Assembly (NCBI GenBank): GCA_050256015.1 | Contig: JBFWIL010000026.1 | Coordinates: forward strand, 1-17,715 | DNA length: 17,715 nucleotides | DNA from: JBFWIL01 sp050256015 | GTDB taxonomy: Bacteria; Bacteroidota; Bacteroidia; Bacteroidales; Prolixibacteraceae | Direction of reading: 5' to 3' | Shown here: positions 1-7,460 of the stretch, one piece after another | Numbering within the stretch: position 1 is the first letter of the stretch | How the letters are laid out: every line of letters starts with the position of its first letter | Notes under the pieces: model-generated | The model's input: the letters and a program-made list of their open reading frames with translations, nothing else | The model's database searches: none | Told to the model about the DNA's origin: nothing | Translations under genes and position numbers: made by a program

Positions 1-2
1 GA

Positions 3-1100
3 ATCAGTATTGGTTTAGACACTTTGATATCCAGAATTCGTTACGGGATTACCGGAACTTATTATTACCAGGGAGTATATATTAATTCCATTGGCCCAGT
101 TGCTAACTCGAACAACGATTTAAAATGGGAAAAAACAGCGATGTTGAATGTTGGGTTAGACGTGGCTTTTTTCAAATCGCGTTTGGAAATTAGTGCCGAA
201 TACTACAATAAATTAACCTCTGACCTGATTTGGGATTACGAAGTTTCTTCTACCCAATATCTGTATTCAACACTTACTGCCAATGTTGGTAAAATGCGGA
301 ACAGGGGAATAGAAGTTAATATTAACGCAACTCCGGTTCATAAATCAAATTTTGACTGGAATACCAGCTTACTCCTATCTCATAATAAAAATGTTATTAA
401 AACTTTGTCTGACGACCGTTTTAAACTGGATTATGCATTAACAGCTACCGATGTAATCGGCGCCGGGCAGTCAGGTGGTTCAGCCCAAATTATAAAAGAG
501 GGTTACGCATTGGGAACTTTTTATACATTGCGCTTTGCCGGATTTGATGATGACGGACAATCTCTTTTTTATAATGCCGACGGTGAAAAAACAAATTCTC
601 CGATCGCTCCGGATGATTATTTTTACGCCGGAGATGCGCAACCCAAATTACATTTTAGCTGGAACAATAATATTACGTACAAGAATTTTACACTCGATTT
701 CATGTTTAGGGGGGTATCAGGCTACGATGTACTAAACGCTACTCTGGCCGGGTTGAACTATACTTCGCGTGCCAGCGATTACAACATGCCAAAATATGTT
801 TTGGAATCGAACCAACCATTTAACGATACCCGTTCGCATTTTGTATCGGACCGTTACATCGAAAAAGCGAATTATCTTCGTTTGCAGTATCTTACATTAA
901 ACTACCGGTTCAATCTTCCGGAAACTTCAGAAATAGGAGATTTGAACCTATACTTCAGCGTAAACAACCTGTTTACCATAACCGGCTACAAAGGAATTGA
1001 CCCTGAGATAAATATGGGAGGAAATCAGCCGGGTATTGATTATAATAATTTATATCCTAAAACAAAATCATTTCAATTAGGTGTAAAAATCAATTTATAA
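3..1100 (+). CDS. SusC-family TonB-dependent outer-membrane transporter, C-terminal part (5' end outside the window)
   Basis: The reading frame is already open at the window start, so this is the last 365 residues of a protein that is usually about 1000 residues long. What is visible is the C-terminal part of the beta-barrel: a RYGITG segment near the start (the family often has RASYGVTGN), then LKWEKTAMLNVGLDVAFF, the AEYYNK strand, NVGKMRNRGIEVNI, and a final FQLGVKINL strand ending in a hydrophobic residue. These are hallmarks of the SusC/RagA family, which imports oligosaccharides or peptides across the outer membrane with TonB energy and a SusD lid. SusD follows after 21 bases. The plug and carboxypeptidase-like domains lie upstream and cannot be assessed. 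The substrate cannot be read from this part; the downstream enzymes are the best guide. Confidence 0.93.
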   Translation: MSIGLDTLISRIRYGITGTYYYQGVYINSIGPVANSNNDLKWEKTAMLNVGLDVAFFKSRLEISAEYYNKLTSDLIWDYEVSSTQYLYSTLTANVGKMRNRGIEVNINATPVHKSNFDWNTSLLLSHNKNVIKTLSDDRFKLDYALTATDVIGAGQSGGSAQIIKEGYALGTFYTLRFAGFDDDGQSLFYNADGEKTNSPIAPDDYFYAGDAQPKLHFSWNNNITYKNFTLDFMFRGVSGYDVLNATLAGLNYTSRASDYNMPKYVLESNQPFNDTRSHFVSDRYIEKANYLRLQYLTLNYRFNLPETSEIGDLNLYFSVNNLFTITGYKGIDPEINMGGNQPGIDYNNLYPKTKSFQLGVKINL

Positions 1101-1121
1101 AATATTTCAAATTACCAATCG

Positions 1122-2699
1122 ATGAAAAAGTTTAGTTATCTTATTATATTATTGTTTTTTATTTCATGTGCCGATTTGAATGTCGATATTGAATCAGAGT
1201 TAACCTCTGACAATTTTCCGATAACCAAAGAACAGTTTGTTTCTGCTTCGGCAAGTATTTACAGCCAGTTTGCAAGCGAATATGGCGAAAATTACTGGAA
1301 ACAGTCAATACTTTCTTCCGATGCTGCACTTCTCACTGCCAACGGAGGGAACTGGTATGACGGAGGGAAATACAAAAGGCTCCACCTTCATACGTGGAAT
1401 AAAAATTCAGATATCATTGAAACCACCTGGGACTGGTTATTCACTACAATAAATATCTGCAACAGTGTTTACGATCTTTTTCGAAAAGCAGATGATTCTG
1501 ATTTTAAAAATACATCCATCTCTGAACTTAGGGTAATGAGAGCTTTGTGCTACTACCTGCTTGTCGATAATTTTGGCGACGTACCGCTAATTACAGAATT
1601 TGGACAGGATGTTCCTGCCAGAAGCACAAGGAAAGATGTGTTTAATTATATTGAAACCGAAGTGCTTGAATCTGTTGACCATTTAGAGACAGGAAATGAT
1701 GAAGATACTTATGGCCGTCCAAACCAGATGACAGCTTACGCCTTGCTCGCTAAATTATATTTAAATGCCAAAATTTTTACCGGTGAAGGGAGATATAATG
1801 ACGTTGTAGAAATGTGTGACCTGATTATTGCCAATGAAGCCTCGGGGTTAGTTGGTTTATATGATGACTACGTGAAGATGTTTGATAATGATAACGGCTC
1901 TGCAATCAATGAATTTATTTTCGCGATTCCTTATGATGAAAATAACATTGATGGATTTCGTCCGTCCCGCTATTGGCTGTCGGTTGTCCACCCATATTAT
2001 TGGAATTTGAATTTTTCAACAAGTAGCTGTTTCCGGGGTGTTCCCGAATTTTATGATCTCTTTCCCGAAGACCCGAATGACAAGCGTGCGGACACCTGGT
2101 TAACAGAAGAGCAATACGCGCGCGATGGCGTAACCCCAATGATTTATCCAACAACAAATATAGGGTTAGACAGCAGGTACGCTGGCGACGATCCGGAAGG
2201 AGTGGTTTATTACCATGTAAGATTTACTAAGGAGATTGAATTCCGCGACGAAGAAAACTTCGATACCGGAGATGATATTGTTGGCCGTTTGGTTGGATAC
2301 CGTTCCAATAAATTTAATCCAAGTAGCTCGCAGTTAACCCGCTACCAGAGCAACGATTTTCCGGTTTTCCGTTATGCCGACATCCTTTTAATGAAAGCTG
2401 AAGCGATTTTGAGAGGCGCTGCTGAAACTAACGGTGAAACAGCTTTAAGCCTGGTAAATAGGGTGCGTGAAAGAGCCGGAGCCGCAGGTTTTGAAACAAT
2501 TGATTTGAACACCTTACTCGATGAAAGAGGACGCGAGTTATGTTATGAGAGCTGGAGGAGAAACGATTTAATCCGTTTTGGTAAATTTGAAGACAGTTGG
2601 GTACTTAAAACCGATGCTGATGTAAACCATCGTGTATTCCCTGTTCCTCAATCAGAAATTACCAATAATCCAATCTTAACACAGAATGACGGATATTAA
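1122..2699 (+). CDS. SusD/RagB-family nutrient-binding outer-membrane lipoprotein
   Basis: The protein has 525 residues, normal for SusD. It starts with a short lipoprotein signal peptide ending FISC (Cys16 would be lipidated), followed by acidic residues as in surface-exposed Bacteroidetes lipoproteins. The diagnostic SusD segment RALCYYLLVDNFGDVPLIT lies near residues 140-160. The C-terminal domain shows FPVFRYADILLMKAEAILRG, then ALSLVNRVRERAG and ERGRELCYESWRRNDLIRFG, all typical of RagB/SusD. It is expected to sit on SusC as a hinged lid and bind the ligand outside the cell. It lies 21 bases after susC and is surely co-transcribed with it. A hairpin terminator follows about 70 bases after the stop. 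Family assignment is secure; ligand specificity is not visible. Confidence 0.96.
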   Translation: MKKFSYLIILLFFISCADLNVDIESELTSDNFPITKEQFVSASASIYSQFASEYGENYWKQSILSSDAALLTANGGNWYDGGKYKRLHLHTWNKNSDIIETTWDWLFTTINICNSVYDLFRKADDSDFKNTSISELRVMRALCYYLLVDNFGDVPLITEFGQDVPARSTRKDVFNYIETEVLESVDHLETGNDEDTYGRPNQMTAYALLAKLYLNAKIFTGEGRYNDVVEMCDLIIANEASGLVGLYDDYVKMFDNDNGSAINEFIFAIPYDENNIDGFRPSRYWLSVVHPYYWNLNFSTSSCFRGVPEFYDLFPEDPNDKRADTWLTEEQYARDGVTPMIYPTTNIGLDSRYAGDDPEGVVYYHVRFTKEIEFRDEENFDTGDDIVGRLVGYRSNKFNPSSSQLTRYQSNDFPVFRYADILLMKAEAILRGAAETNGETALSLVNRVRERAGAAGFETIDLNTLLDERGRELCYESWRRNDLIRFGKFEDSWVLKTDADVNHRVFPVPQSEITNNPILTQNDGY

Positions 2700-2767
2700 A
2701 TTTTCGTATTAGGTTTGCTTTTTAATTTTGAGATAAACAAGGTTTAGTTATAATATAGGTGTCCTCG

Positions 2768-2825
2768 GAATGTGCATGTAACTACATTAAGTTGTTGAAT
2801 AATTTATGCACATTCTTTTTTTCTT
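2768..2825 (+). terminator. Hairpin terminator after susD
   Basis: A perfect 10-bp inverted repeat (GAATGTGCAT at 2768-2777, ATGCACATTC at 2806-2815) is followed at once by seven T (2816-2822). The loop is 28 bases, long for an intrinsic terminator. It separates susCD from the enzyme genes and could make expression of the two parts unequal. Some read-through is likely. Confidence 0.7.
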
Positions 2826-2881
2826 AAAAGCTGTATTAAAAGAAATGCCTATATAAAAGCATTGAACAAAAGTTGATGATT

Positions 2882-2899
2882 ATCCGTCAGTTAACGGAT
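2882..2899. promoter_or_regulatory. Short dyad upstream of the phospholipase/mannosidase operon
   Basis: ATCCGT (2882-2887) and ACGGAT (2894-2899) form a perfect 6-bp inverted repeat with a 6-base spacer, 45 bases before the start of the phospholipase gene. It might be an operator or simply chance. A poor -7-like box TAACTTTA (2931-2938, one mismatch to TAnnTTTG) lies between it and the gene but would leave almost no leader. I do not assign a promoter with confidence. Confidence 0.25.
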
Positions 2900-2943
2900 G
2901 CGGGTTTCATATAATATTTTTAAAAACAAATAACTTTAATAAC

Positions 2944-4029
2944 ATGAAATTTGACATTCTCCTTATTTCGGGAAGCATTCTCTTATTTTTTGCATGCTGT
3001 AGTCAGAGTGAAAAACTGGACGACAAACCCATCAACCAATATCAGGTAATTGGTTCGCACAATAGTTATAAAGAAGCTATTGACCCCGCACTGCTTGACA
3101 GTTTGAAAAATATGGGCTTAAATATGGATGGCCTTGAATATGCACACATACCACTTTCAGAGCAGTTGGACATGGGGCTTAGAAATCTGGAAATTGATGT
3201 TTACGCTGACAGCCGGGGGGGAAGATATGCTCATCCCAAAGGACTGGATTTAGCACCCGGTCAATCGCCTTATAATACCGATGGTATAATGAACAAGCCC
3301 GGGTTTAAGGTGTTTCATGTTACCGATATTGATTTCAGAAGCTCTTGCCCTACGCTGGAAATTTGTTTGCAACAAATAAAAAACTGGTCGGATGCAAATC
3401 CCGGCCATTTTCCGGTTTTTATTACCCTAGAAGTTAAAGGAAATATTGAAGGAACAGCGCCACAAGACGAAAGACTTACACCTTCTGAAAAAATCACAGC
3501 AGCTCTTTTTGATAAATTAGACAGCGCCATTACTGCCGGACTTGGAGAAGAAAAACTGATAACACCGGATTTTGTTCGTGGAGAATATGAGACTTTAAAC
3601 GAGGCCATTACAACAGGAGACTGGCCAACGCTAAAAGAGGCAAAAGGAAGGTTCCTGTTCATTTTGGACGATAAGGGGGCTAAACGGGAGCTTTATCTGT
3701 CGGGACATCCTTCGCTGAAAGGCCGTGTGATGTTTGTAAATACAGAAGCAGGCAAGCCGGAATCGGCAGCAATGATAAGAAATAATCCGGAAGATACTTT
3801 AATCCCCGAATTGGTAAAGCAGGGATATATTATCCGTACCCGTGCCGATGCAAATACCGTTGAAGCCAGAAACAATGATTATTCACGTTTTGAAGCTTCC
3901 TGCCGGTCGGGGGCACAGATAATTACAACAGATTATTATAAGCCGGGTACATTTTTCGATTCGTCCTACCACATTGCGTTTAAAGATAGTACTTACACAA
4001 GGAAGAATCTTTTGTTCACAGAAAATTAA
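2944..4029 (+). CDS. Phosphoinositide-specific phospholipase C-like lipoprotein (PI-PLC-C1 type, Ca2+-dependent)
   Basis: This 361-residue protein has a lipoprotein signal with LFFAC (Cys18), so it should be anchored in a membrane, probably at the cell surface. The body fits the Ca2+-dependent PI-PLC-like family, a TIM-barrel phosphodiesterase fold. Visible motifs are IGSHNSY (His39, first catalytic His), LRNLEIDVY (Glu83 and Asp85, metal site), KVFHVTDIDF (His125, second His), FITLEVK (Glu163, metal), RTRADA (298-303) and GAQIITTDYY near the C-terminus. Known relatives cleave phosphatidylinositol or GPI-type phosphodiesters, releasing diacylglycerol and an inositol phosphate. The GH92 mannosidase gene starts 9 bases after the stop, so they form one operon. 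The family is recognised by motif; whether the substrate is free PI, a GPI anchor or another phosphodiester cannot be told. Confidence 0.85.
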   Translation: MKFDILLISGSILLFFACCSQSEKLDDKPINQYQVIGSHNSYKEAIDPALLDSLKNMGLNMDGLEYAHIPLSEQLDMGLRNLEIDVYADSRGGRYAHPKGLDLAPGQSPYNTDGIMNKPGFKVFHVTDIDFRSSCPTLEICLQQIKNWSDANPGHFPVFITLEVKGNIEGTAPQDERLTPSEKITAALFDKLDSAITAGLGEEKLITPDFVRGEYETLNEAITTGDWPTLKEAKGRFLFILDDKGAKRELYLSGHPSLKGRVMFVNTEAGKPESAAMIRNNPEDTLIPELVKQGYIIRTRADANTVEARNNDYSRFEASCRSGAQIITTDYYKPGTFFDSSYHIAFKDSTYTRKNLLFTEN

Positions 4030-4038
4030 ATTAACTCC

Positions 4039-6336
4039 ATGAGAATTGAAAATTTTGCTGTCATTGTATTTTTAGTGTTTTGCTTTTTCCCCCAAAAAAG
4101 CAAAGCTCAGGAAACTCGTTTTCTATATGTAGATCCGATAATTGGCTCTGGGGGACTTGGGCGGGTTTTTATCGGCCCGTCATATCCGTTTGGAATGGTA
4201 AAGCCTGGTCCCGACTGTACTGCGCGTTCCAATAGTGGATGGTTGCCCGACCCGGCTCCTGTAACCGGTTTCAGCCAAACACATGTGAGTGGAACCGGAG
4301 GCGGCCCCAAGTATGGGAATATCCAGATTATGCCTTTTTCCGGTTCTTTGAATAAGCAGGATCAGTCTTCTCAACGTGAAAACGAAAAAATTGAACTCGG
4401 CTATTACGGGGTTACCCTGAAAAAGAGTGGTATAAAAGTTGAAATTACAACAGCAGAGCGAACCTCTTTTTATCGATTTATTTACCCGGAAGATGCAACA
4501 AAAGCCATAAAAATAGATCCGGGATTTTTCCTTGGGGAACAAGAGGAACCCAAAGCCAGGGAAGCACAGCAATTTGTTGGCTCGGAGATAGAAGTTGTTT
4601 CAGATTACGAAATACGGGGTTACAGCAGAATCCGTGGCGGGTGGAATAATGGAGGCGCTTACACCGTTTATTTTTATGCTATATTCGATCAGCCGACTAC
4701 AAATGTTGTAACTTGGAAAGACGGCCAATTATTTGCCGGAGAATCATCACAGTTTGATTCGGGTGAGAAAACAGGAGCCCTGCTTGCTTTTAATAGTGAT
4801 TCAGCCCGGGATACAATAAATGTGAAAATTGGCATTTCCTTTTTAAGTTCGTTAAAAGCAAAAAACAACGCAAATCATGAAATACCTCACTGGAATTTCA
4901 ATATCGTTTTAAACAACCTGCAACAACAATGGGAAAAGTTACTTTCTTGTATCGACCTTGCCGCCGATACCCCCGATGACTACAAAAAAATGTTTTATAC
5001 CGGTTTGTATCACACCATGTTAATGCCAGTTGACCGCACCGGGGAAAATCCTCTTTGGAAAAGCGTCCGGCCATATTACGATGATTTTTATACCCTTTGG
5101 GATACATACAGAAGTTCAAATCCGCTTATTACATTAATTTCGCCGGACAGGGAGATTGATATAGTCAATGCCATGCTCGATATTTATCAGTACGAGGGAT
5201 ATTTACCGGATGGCCGAAGCGGAAACGCTAACGGACGGACACAGGGAGGGTCAAATGCCGAAGTGCTGATTGCAGACGCTTTTGTTAAAAATTTGCAGGG
5301 AGTTGATTATAACCTGGCTTTGCAGGCTATGTTAAAAGATGCTACAATTCCTCCGGGAGGCAATGAGGAACAGGAGGGAAGAGGTGGTTTGGTGGAATAT
5401 AAACAACTGGGTTATATCCCATATGGAATTCCCCGTGCCGGAAACAGAACGGTTGATTATTCTTACAATGACTACAATATTGCAGTAGTTGCAAAGGGTT
5501 TAGGGGGAAAAGATTTGTGTATAACCTATCTCGAACAGTCCGATAACTGGAAAAACTTGTGGAGGGCAGATTATGAGAATAATGGAGCCACAGGTTTTAT
5601 TATGCCTAAAAGTACAGATGGAAAATGGCTGGATGAAGTAGTGTTTGGCCATTCCAAAATACAAAAGCCAACATTTACTTATACCCCGTTAACACGCGAG
5701 GCACCCTGGTATGTAAAATGGTGGAGCGTATTTTTTTATGAAGGGACATCATGGGAATATTCTTTTAGCATTCCGCACGATATTCCGGCATTAATCAACT
5801 TGTGCGGGGGAGAGAAACTTTTTCGGGAGAGACTGGATATTTTTTTCAACAAGAAATTTTATAATGTTGCAAACGAACCCTCTTTTCTTACACCGTGCCT
5901 TTACCACTGGATCGGACGCCCGGATTTAAGCGGCGAAAGAATACAAAAAATAATTGCCTCTCATTTCAACGCTTCACGAAAAGGAATACCGGGCAATGAC
6001 GATTCCGGCGCAATGTCGTCGTGGCTGGCTTTTCATATGATGGGATTGTACCCTAACGCCGGACAGGATTACTATCTTTTACATTCTCCCATAATTCGGG
6101 AAACCACGTTACATTTTGGAAAAGGGAAGGACTTTAGAATTGTAGCAGAAAATATGAATGATAAGAACCGATATATAAAATCGGCATGGTTGAACGGAAG
6201 ACCTTATGACAAAGCCTGGATTAGGCACAAAGACATTATAAGTGGAGGGGAACTCATCTTCGAGATGGATTCAGAACCGTCACAATGGGGAACTAAAATT
6301 TTGCCTCCCGGGAAAATAACCATAGATAAAGATTAG
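4039..6336 (+). CDS. Secreted GH92-family alpha-mannosidase
   Basis: The 765-residue length is normal for glycoside hydrolase family 92, Ca2+-dependent exo-acting inverting alpha-mannosidases. Residues 1-23 form a signal peptide ending SKAQ. The N-terminal domain opens with YVDPIIGSGGLGRVFIGPSYPFGMVKPGPD and GFSQTHVSGTGG, both diagnostic. The catalytic domain shows FYTLWDTYR (350-357), GGNEEQEGRGG (440-450), EGTSWEYSFSIPHD (568-581) and PGNDDSGAMSSW (651-662). Glu573 in SWEYS is the likely general acid and Asp654/Asp655 include the likely base, by analogy with Bacteroides GH92 enzymes. Members acting on mannosyl-phosphate carry Gln at the acid position, so Glu here argues for an ordinary mannosidic bond, often alpha-1,2. 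It sits 9 bases after the phospholipase gene and 40 bases before the next. Linkage specificity is inferred. Confidence 0.95.
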   Translation: MRIENFAVIVFLVFCFFPQKSKAQETRFLYVDPIIGSGGLGRVFIGPSYPFGMVKPGPDCTARSNSGWLPDPAPVTGFSQTHVSGTGGGPKYGNIQIMPFSGSLNKQDQSSQRENEKIELGYYGVTLKKSGIKVEITTAERTSFYRFIYPEDATKAIKIDPGFFLGEQEEPKAREAQQFVGSEIEVVSDYEIRGYSRIRGGWNNGGAYTVYFYAIFDQPTTNVVTWKDGQLFAGESSQFDSGEKTGALLAFNSDSARDTINVKIGISFLSSLKAKNNANHEIPHWNFNIVLNNLQQQWEKLLSCIDLAADTPDDYKKMFYTGLYHTMLMPVDRTGENPLWKSVRPYYDDFYTLWDTYRSSNPLITLISPDREIDIVNAMLDIYQYEGYLPDGRSGNANGRTQGGSNAEVLIADAFVKNLQGVDYNLALQAMLKDATIPPGGNEEQEGRGGLVEYKQLGYIPYGIPRAGNRTVDYSYNDYNIAVVAKGLGGKDLCITYLEQSDNWKNLWRADYENNGATGFIMPKSTDGKWLDEVVFGHSKIQKPTFTYTPLTREAPWYVKWWSVFFYEGTSWEYSFSIPHDIPALINLCGGEKLFRERLDIFFNKKFYNVANEPSFLTPCLYHWIGRPDLSGERIQKIIASHFNASRKGIPGNDDSGAMSSWLAFHMMGLYPNAGQDYYLLHSPIIRETTLHFGKGKDFRIVAENMNDKNRYIKSAWLNGRPYDKAWIRHKDIISGGELIFEMDSEPSQWGTKILPPGKITIDKD

Positions 6337-6376
6337 CTTTCTCAATCAATTCAAATTATTAATACATTCAAATCAA

Positions 6377-6949
6377 ATGAAAAAATATGTCCTTCTGCTT
6401 GTTTTTTTTAGTTTATACTTTTATGCCGCCTTTTCGCAGGAAAGTAATATTGAAATTAAGGATGGAACTCACCTGGAATATCTTTATGATTTGCACGGGC
6501 AAAAAAGAGTAATAAAATTTGATTTAATGATGGAACTTGATACCTTAAAAATTGAATGGAACCTTAGTGGCCTGAGAGGAACCTATGCACTCTCCTCTTT
6601 AGCTTTAAATCGTGGAAATAAGTTGTACAATAAGCAGGCAGTTCCATTTCAAACAATTCTCCTTAACGAGGATGAAACTGTTTGTCTGATTTCAAGGTCT
6701 GCTTATCAAAATCTAATCAAAACCAATCAATTTATTTATGATGAGACAACTTATATGCTCGACACCTTGCAGGCAAACTACAATTCTTTTCTTGAACTTA
6801 ACAACAAAAAATTACCGGTTTTGCATGTAAAAACCCGGGTTGATGAAACAGAAATGTGGATTTTAAAAAATCCGGATTTCCCATTAATATGTAAACTTGA
6901 TTTAAACCCTTTGGGTATTAATTATTCATTAATTGTATTTGAGAATTAA
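6377..6949 (+). CDS. Secreted protein of unknown function, last gene of the PI-PLC/GH92 operon
   Basis: I do not recognise this 190-residue protein. It has a clear Sec signal peptide (residues 1-20, ending YAAFSQ, cut probably before Glu22), no lipobox Cys and no later membrane segment, so it is likely periplasmic or secreted. The mature part alternates hydrophobic and polar residues, suggesting mostly beta strands. The C-terminal half ends in a run that reads like a soluble beta-sandwich or LolA/DUF3108-like barrel (ETEMWILKNPDFPLICKLDL), but this is only an impression. It has no cysteine pair or evident catalytic motif. It begins 40 bases after the GH92 gene on the same strand, with no terminator between, so it is probably co-expressed and may bind or process the same substrate. 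Confidence 0.85.
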   Translation: MKKYVLLLVFFSLYFYAAFSQESNIEIKDGTHLEYLYDLHGQKRVIKFDLMMELDTLKIEWNLSGLRGTYALSSLALNRGNKLYNKQAVPFQTILLNEDETVCLISRSAYQNLIKTNQFIYDETTYMLDTLQANYNSFLELNNKKLPVLHVKTRVDETEMWILKNPDFPLICKLDLNPLGINYSLIVFEN

Positions 6950-7005
6950 TTTTTGAGATTAGCTAAATCCAAAGCATCTGAAAAATCAACAATTCCAGGT
7001 ATTAA

Positions 7006-7041
7006 GAAGAGTGAAAATTTTGTGACGTATGTTCACTCTTC
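7006..7041 (+). terminator. Inverted repeat after the PUL operon, possible terminator
   Basis: GAAGAGTGAA (7006-7015) and TTCACTCTTC (7032-7041) are perfect 10-bp arms with a 16-base loop, 57 bases after the last gene of the locus. No strong T-run follows (CCATTTCC), so it may be a Rho-dependent or processed 3' end, or an operator, rather than a classic intrinsic terminator. Its stem length equals that of the hairpin after susD. Confidence 0.45.
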
Positions 7042-7103
7042 CCATTTCCATATTGTGTCGCTAAAGATTATTGCATAAAATTATTAGATACTGCTAAAAC
7101 TAA

Positions 7104-7144
7104 TTGTTTGAACAAAAAATAGAATCAGTGTAAACATTTGTTTA
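7104..7144. repeat. Two small neighbouring palindromes in the gap between the locus and the tRNA
   Basis: TTGTT-TG-AACAA (7104-7115) and TAAACA-TT-TGTTTA (7131-7144) are perfect, lie 15 bases apart and share an AAACA/TGTTT core. The gap 6950-7242 otherwise shows only the 10-bp inverted repeat and the terminator next to the tRNA; I see no gene in it. They may be a protein-binding site, but AT-rich DNA produces such palindromes easily. Confidence 0.25.
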
Positions 7145-7195
7145 ACTGGTAGTTATTTACGACTATCTTATTGTTTTCCTTTTAGGTTAAGTAAT

Positions 7196-7231
7196 AAAAA
7201 AACTCCACGATCCTTCTGTCGGTGCGGAGTT
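7196..7231 (-). terminator. Terminator of the tRNA-Arg gene
   Basis: On the - strand the stem AACTCCGC (complement of 7224-7231) pairs with GTGGAGTT (complement of 7201-7208), with one G-U pair, and ends in a U-run from the A-tract at 7196-7202. It begins 12 bases beyond the tRNA 3' end. The G-U pair becomes an A-C mismatch on the + strand, so it works better for the tRNA transcript. Confidence 0.75.
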
Positions 7232-7242
7232 TTCGATTTATG

Positions 7243-7314
7243 TGACCCCATCGGGATTCGAACCCAAATCGTCAGAACCGGAATCTGAAATTCTATCCAT
7301 TGAACTATGGGGCC
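7243..7314 (-). tRNA. tRNA-Arg, anticodon CCG
   Basis: The reverse complement folds as a complete 72-base cloverleaf. The acceptor GGCCCCA pairs with TGGGGTC with discriminator A. The D-arm GTTC/GAAT closes an 8-base loop. The anticodon arm TCAGA/TCTGA closes the loop TTCCGGT, giving anticodon CCG (codon CGG, Arg). The variable loop is 4 bases and the T-arm is TTGGG-TTCGAAT-CCCGA. CCA is not encoded, which is usual in this phylum. It has its own promoter and terminator, so it is a single-gene unit. Its 3' end faces the AT-rich SusCD locus, the side on which integrating elements normally insert. Confidence 0.97.
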
Positions 7315-7325
7315 TTTTGCGATTG

Positions 7326-7333
7326 CAAAAATA
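7326..7333 (-). promoter_or_regulatory. Bacteroidetes-type -7 box of the tRNA-Arg gene
   Basis: Read on the - strand, TATTTTTG fits the phylum's TAnnTTTG -7 consensus exactly and ends 12 bases before the tRNA 5' end, leaving a very short 5' leader. I see no clear TTTG -33 box. Confidence 0.6.
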
Positions 7334-7445
7334 GCAAAACATTTCTTTTTGCGGAATAAAAATTTAAAAACTTCAGGGAAGATTATTTCGTTAAGAATAT
7401 TGATAATTCTTGCCGGAGAAACAGGTATGTAAGGTTAAAAAGCCT

Positions 7446-7453
7446 TATTTTTG
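7446..7453 (+). promoter_or_regulatory. Bacteroidetes-type -7 box just before the HD-domain gene
   Basis: TATTTTTG matches TAnnTTTG exactly and is the same octamer as the tRNA promoter on the other strand. It ends only 7 bases before the ATG at 7461, so transcription would start at or next to the start codon and give a leaderless or almost leaderless mRNA. The -33 region is not convincing. Confidence 0.4.
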
Positions 7454-7460
7454 TCCTATT

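Noticed and set aside
2931..2938. TAACTTTA as promoter of the phospholipase operon
   Set aside because: It has a mismatch to TAnnTTTG, no good -33 box, and would leave essentially no leader.
7410..7460. N-terminal extension of the HD-domain protein from a TTG start
   Set aside because: It would code through an exact TAnnTTTG box, and the ATG at 7461 gives a normal family-like start.
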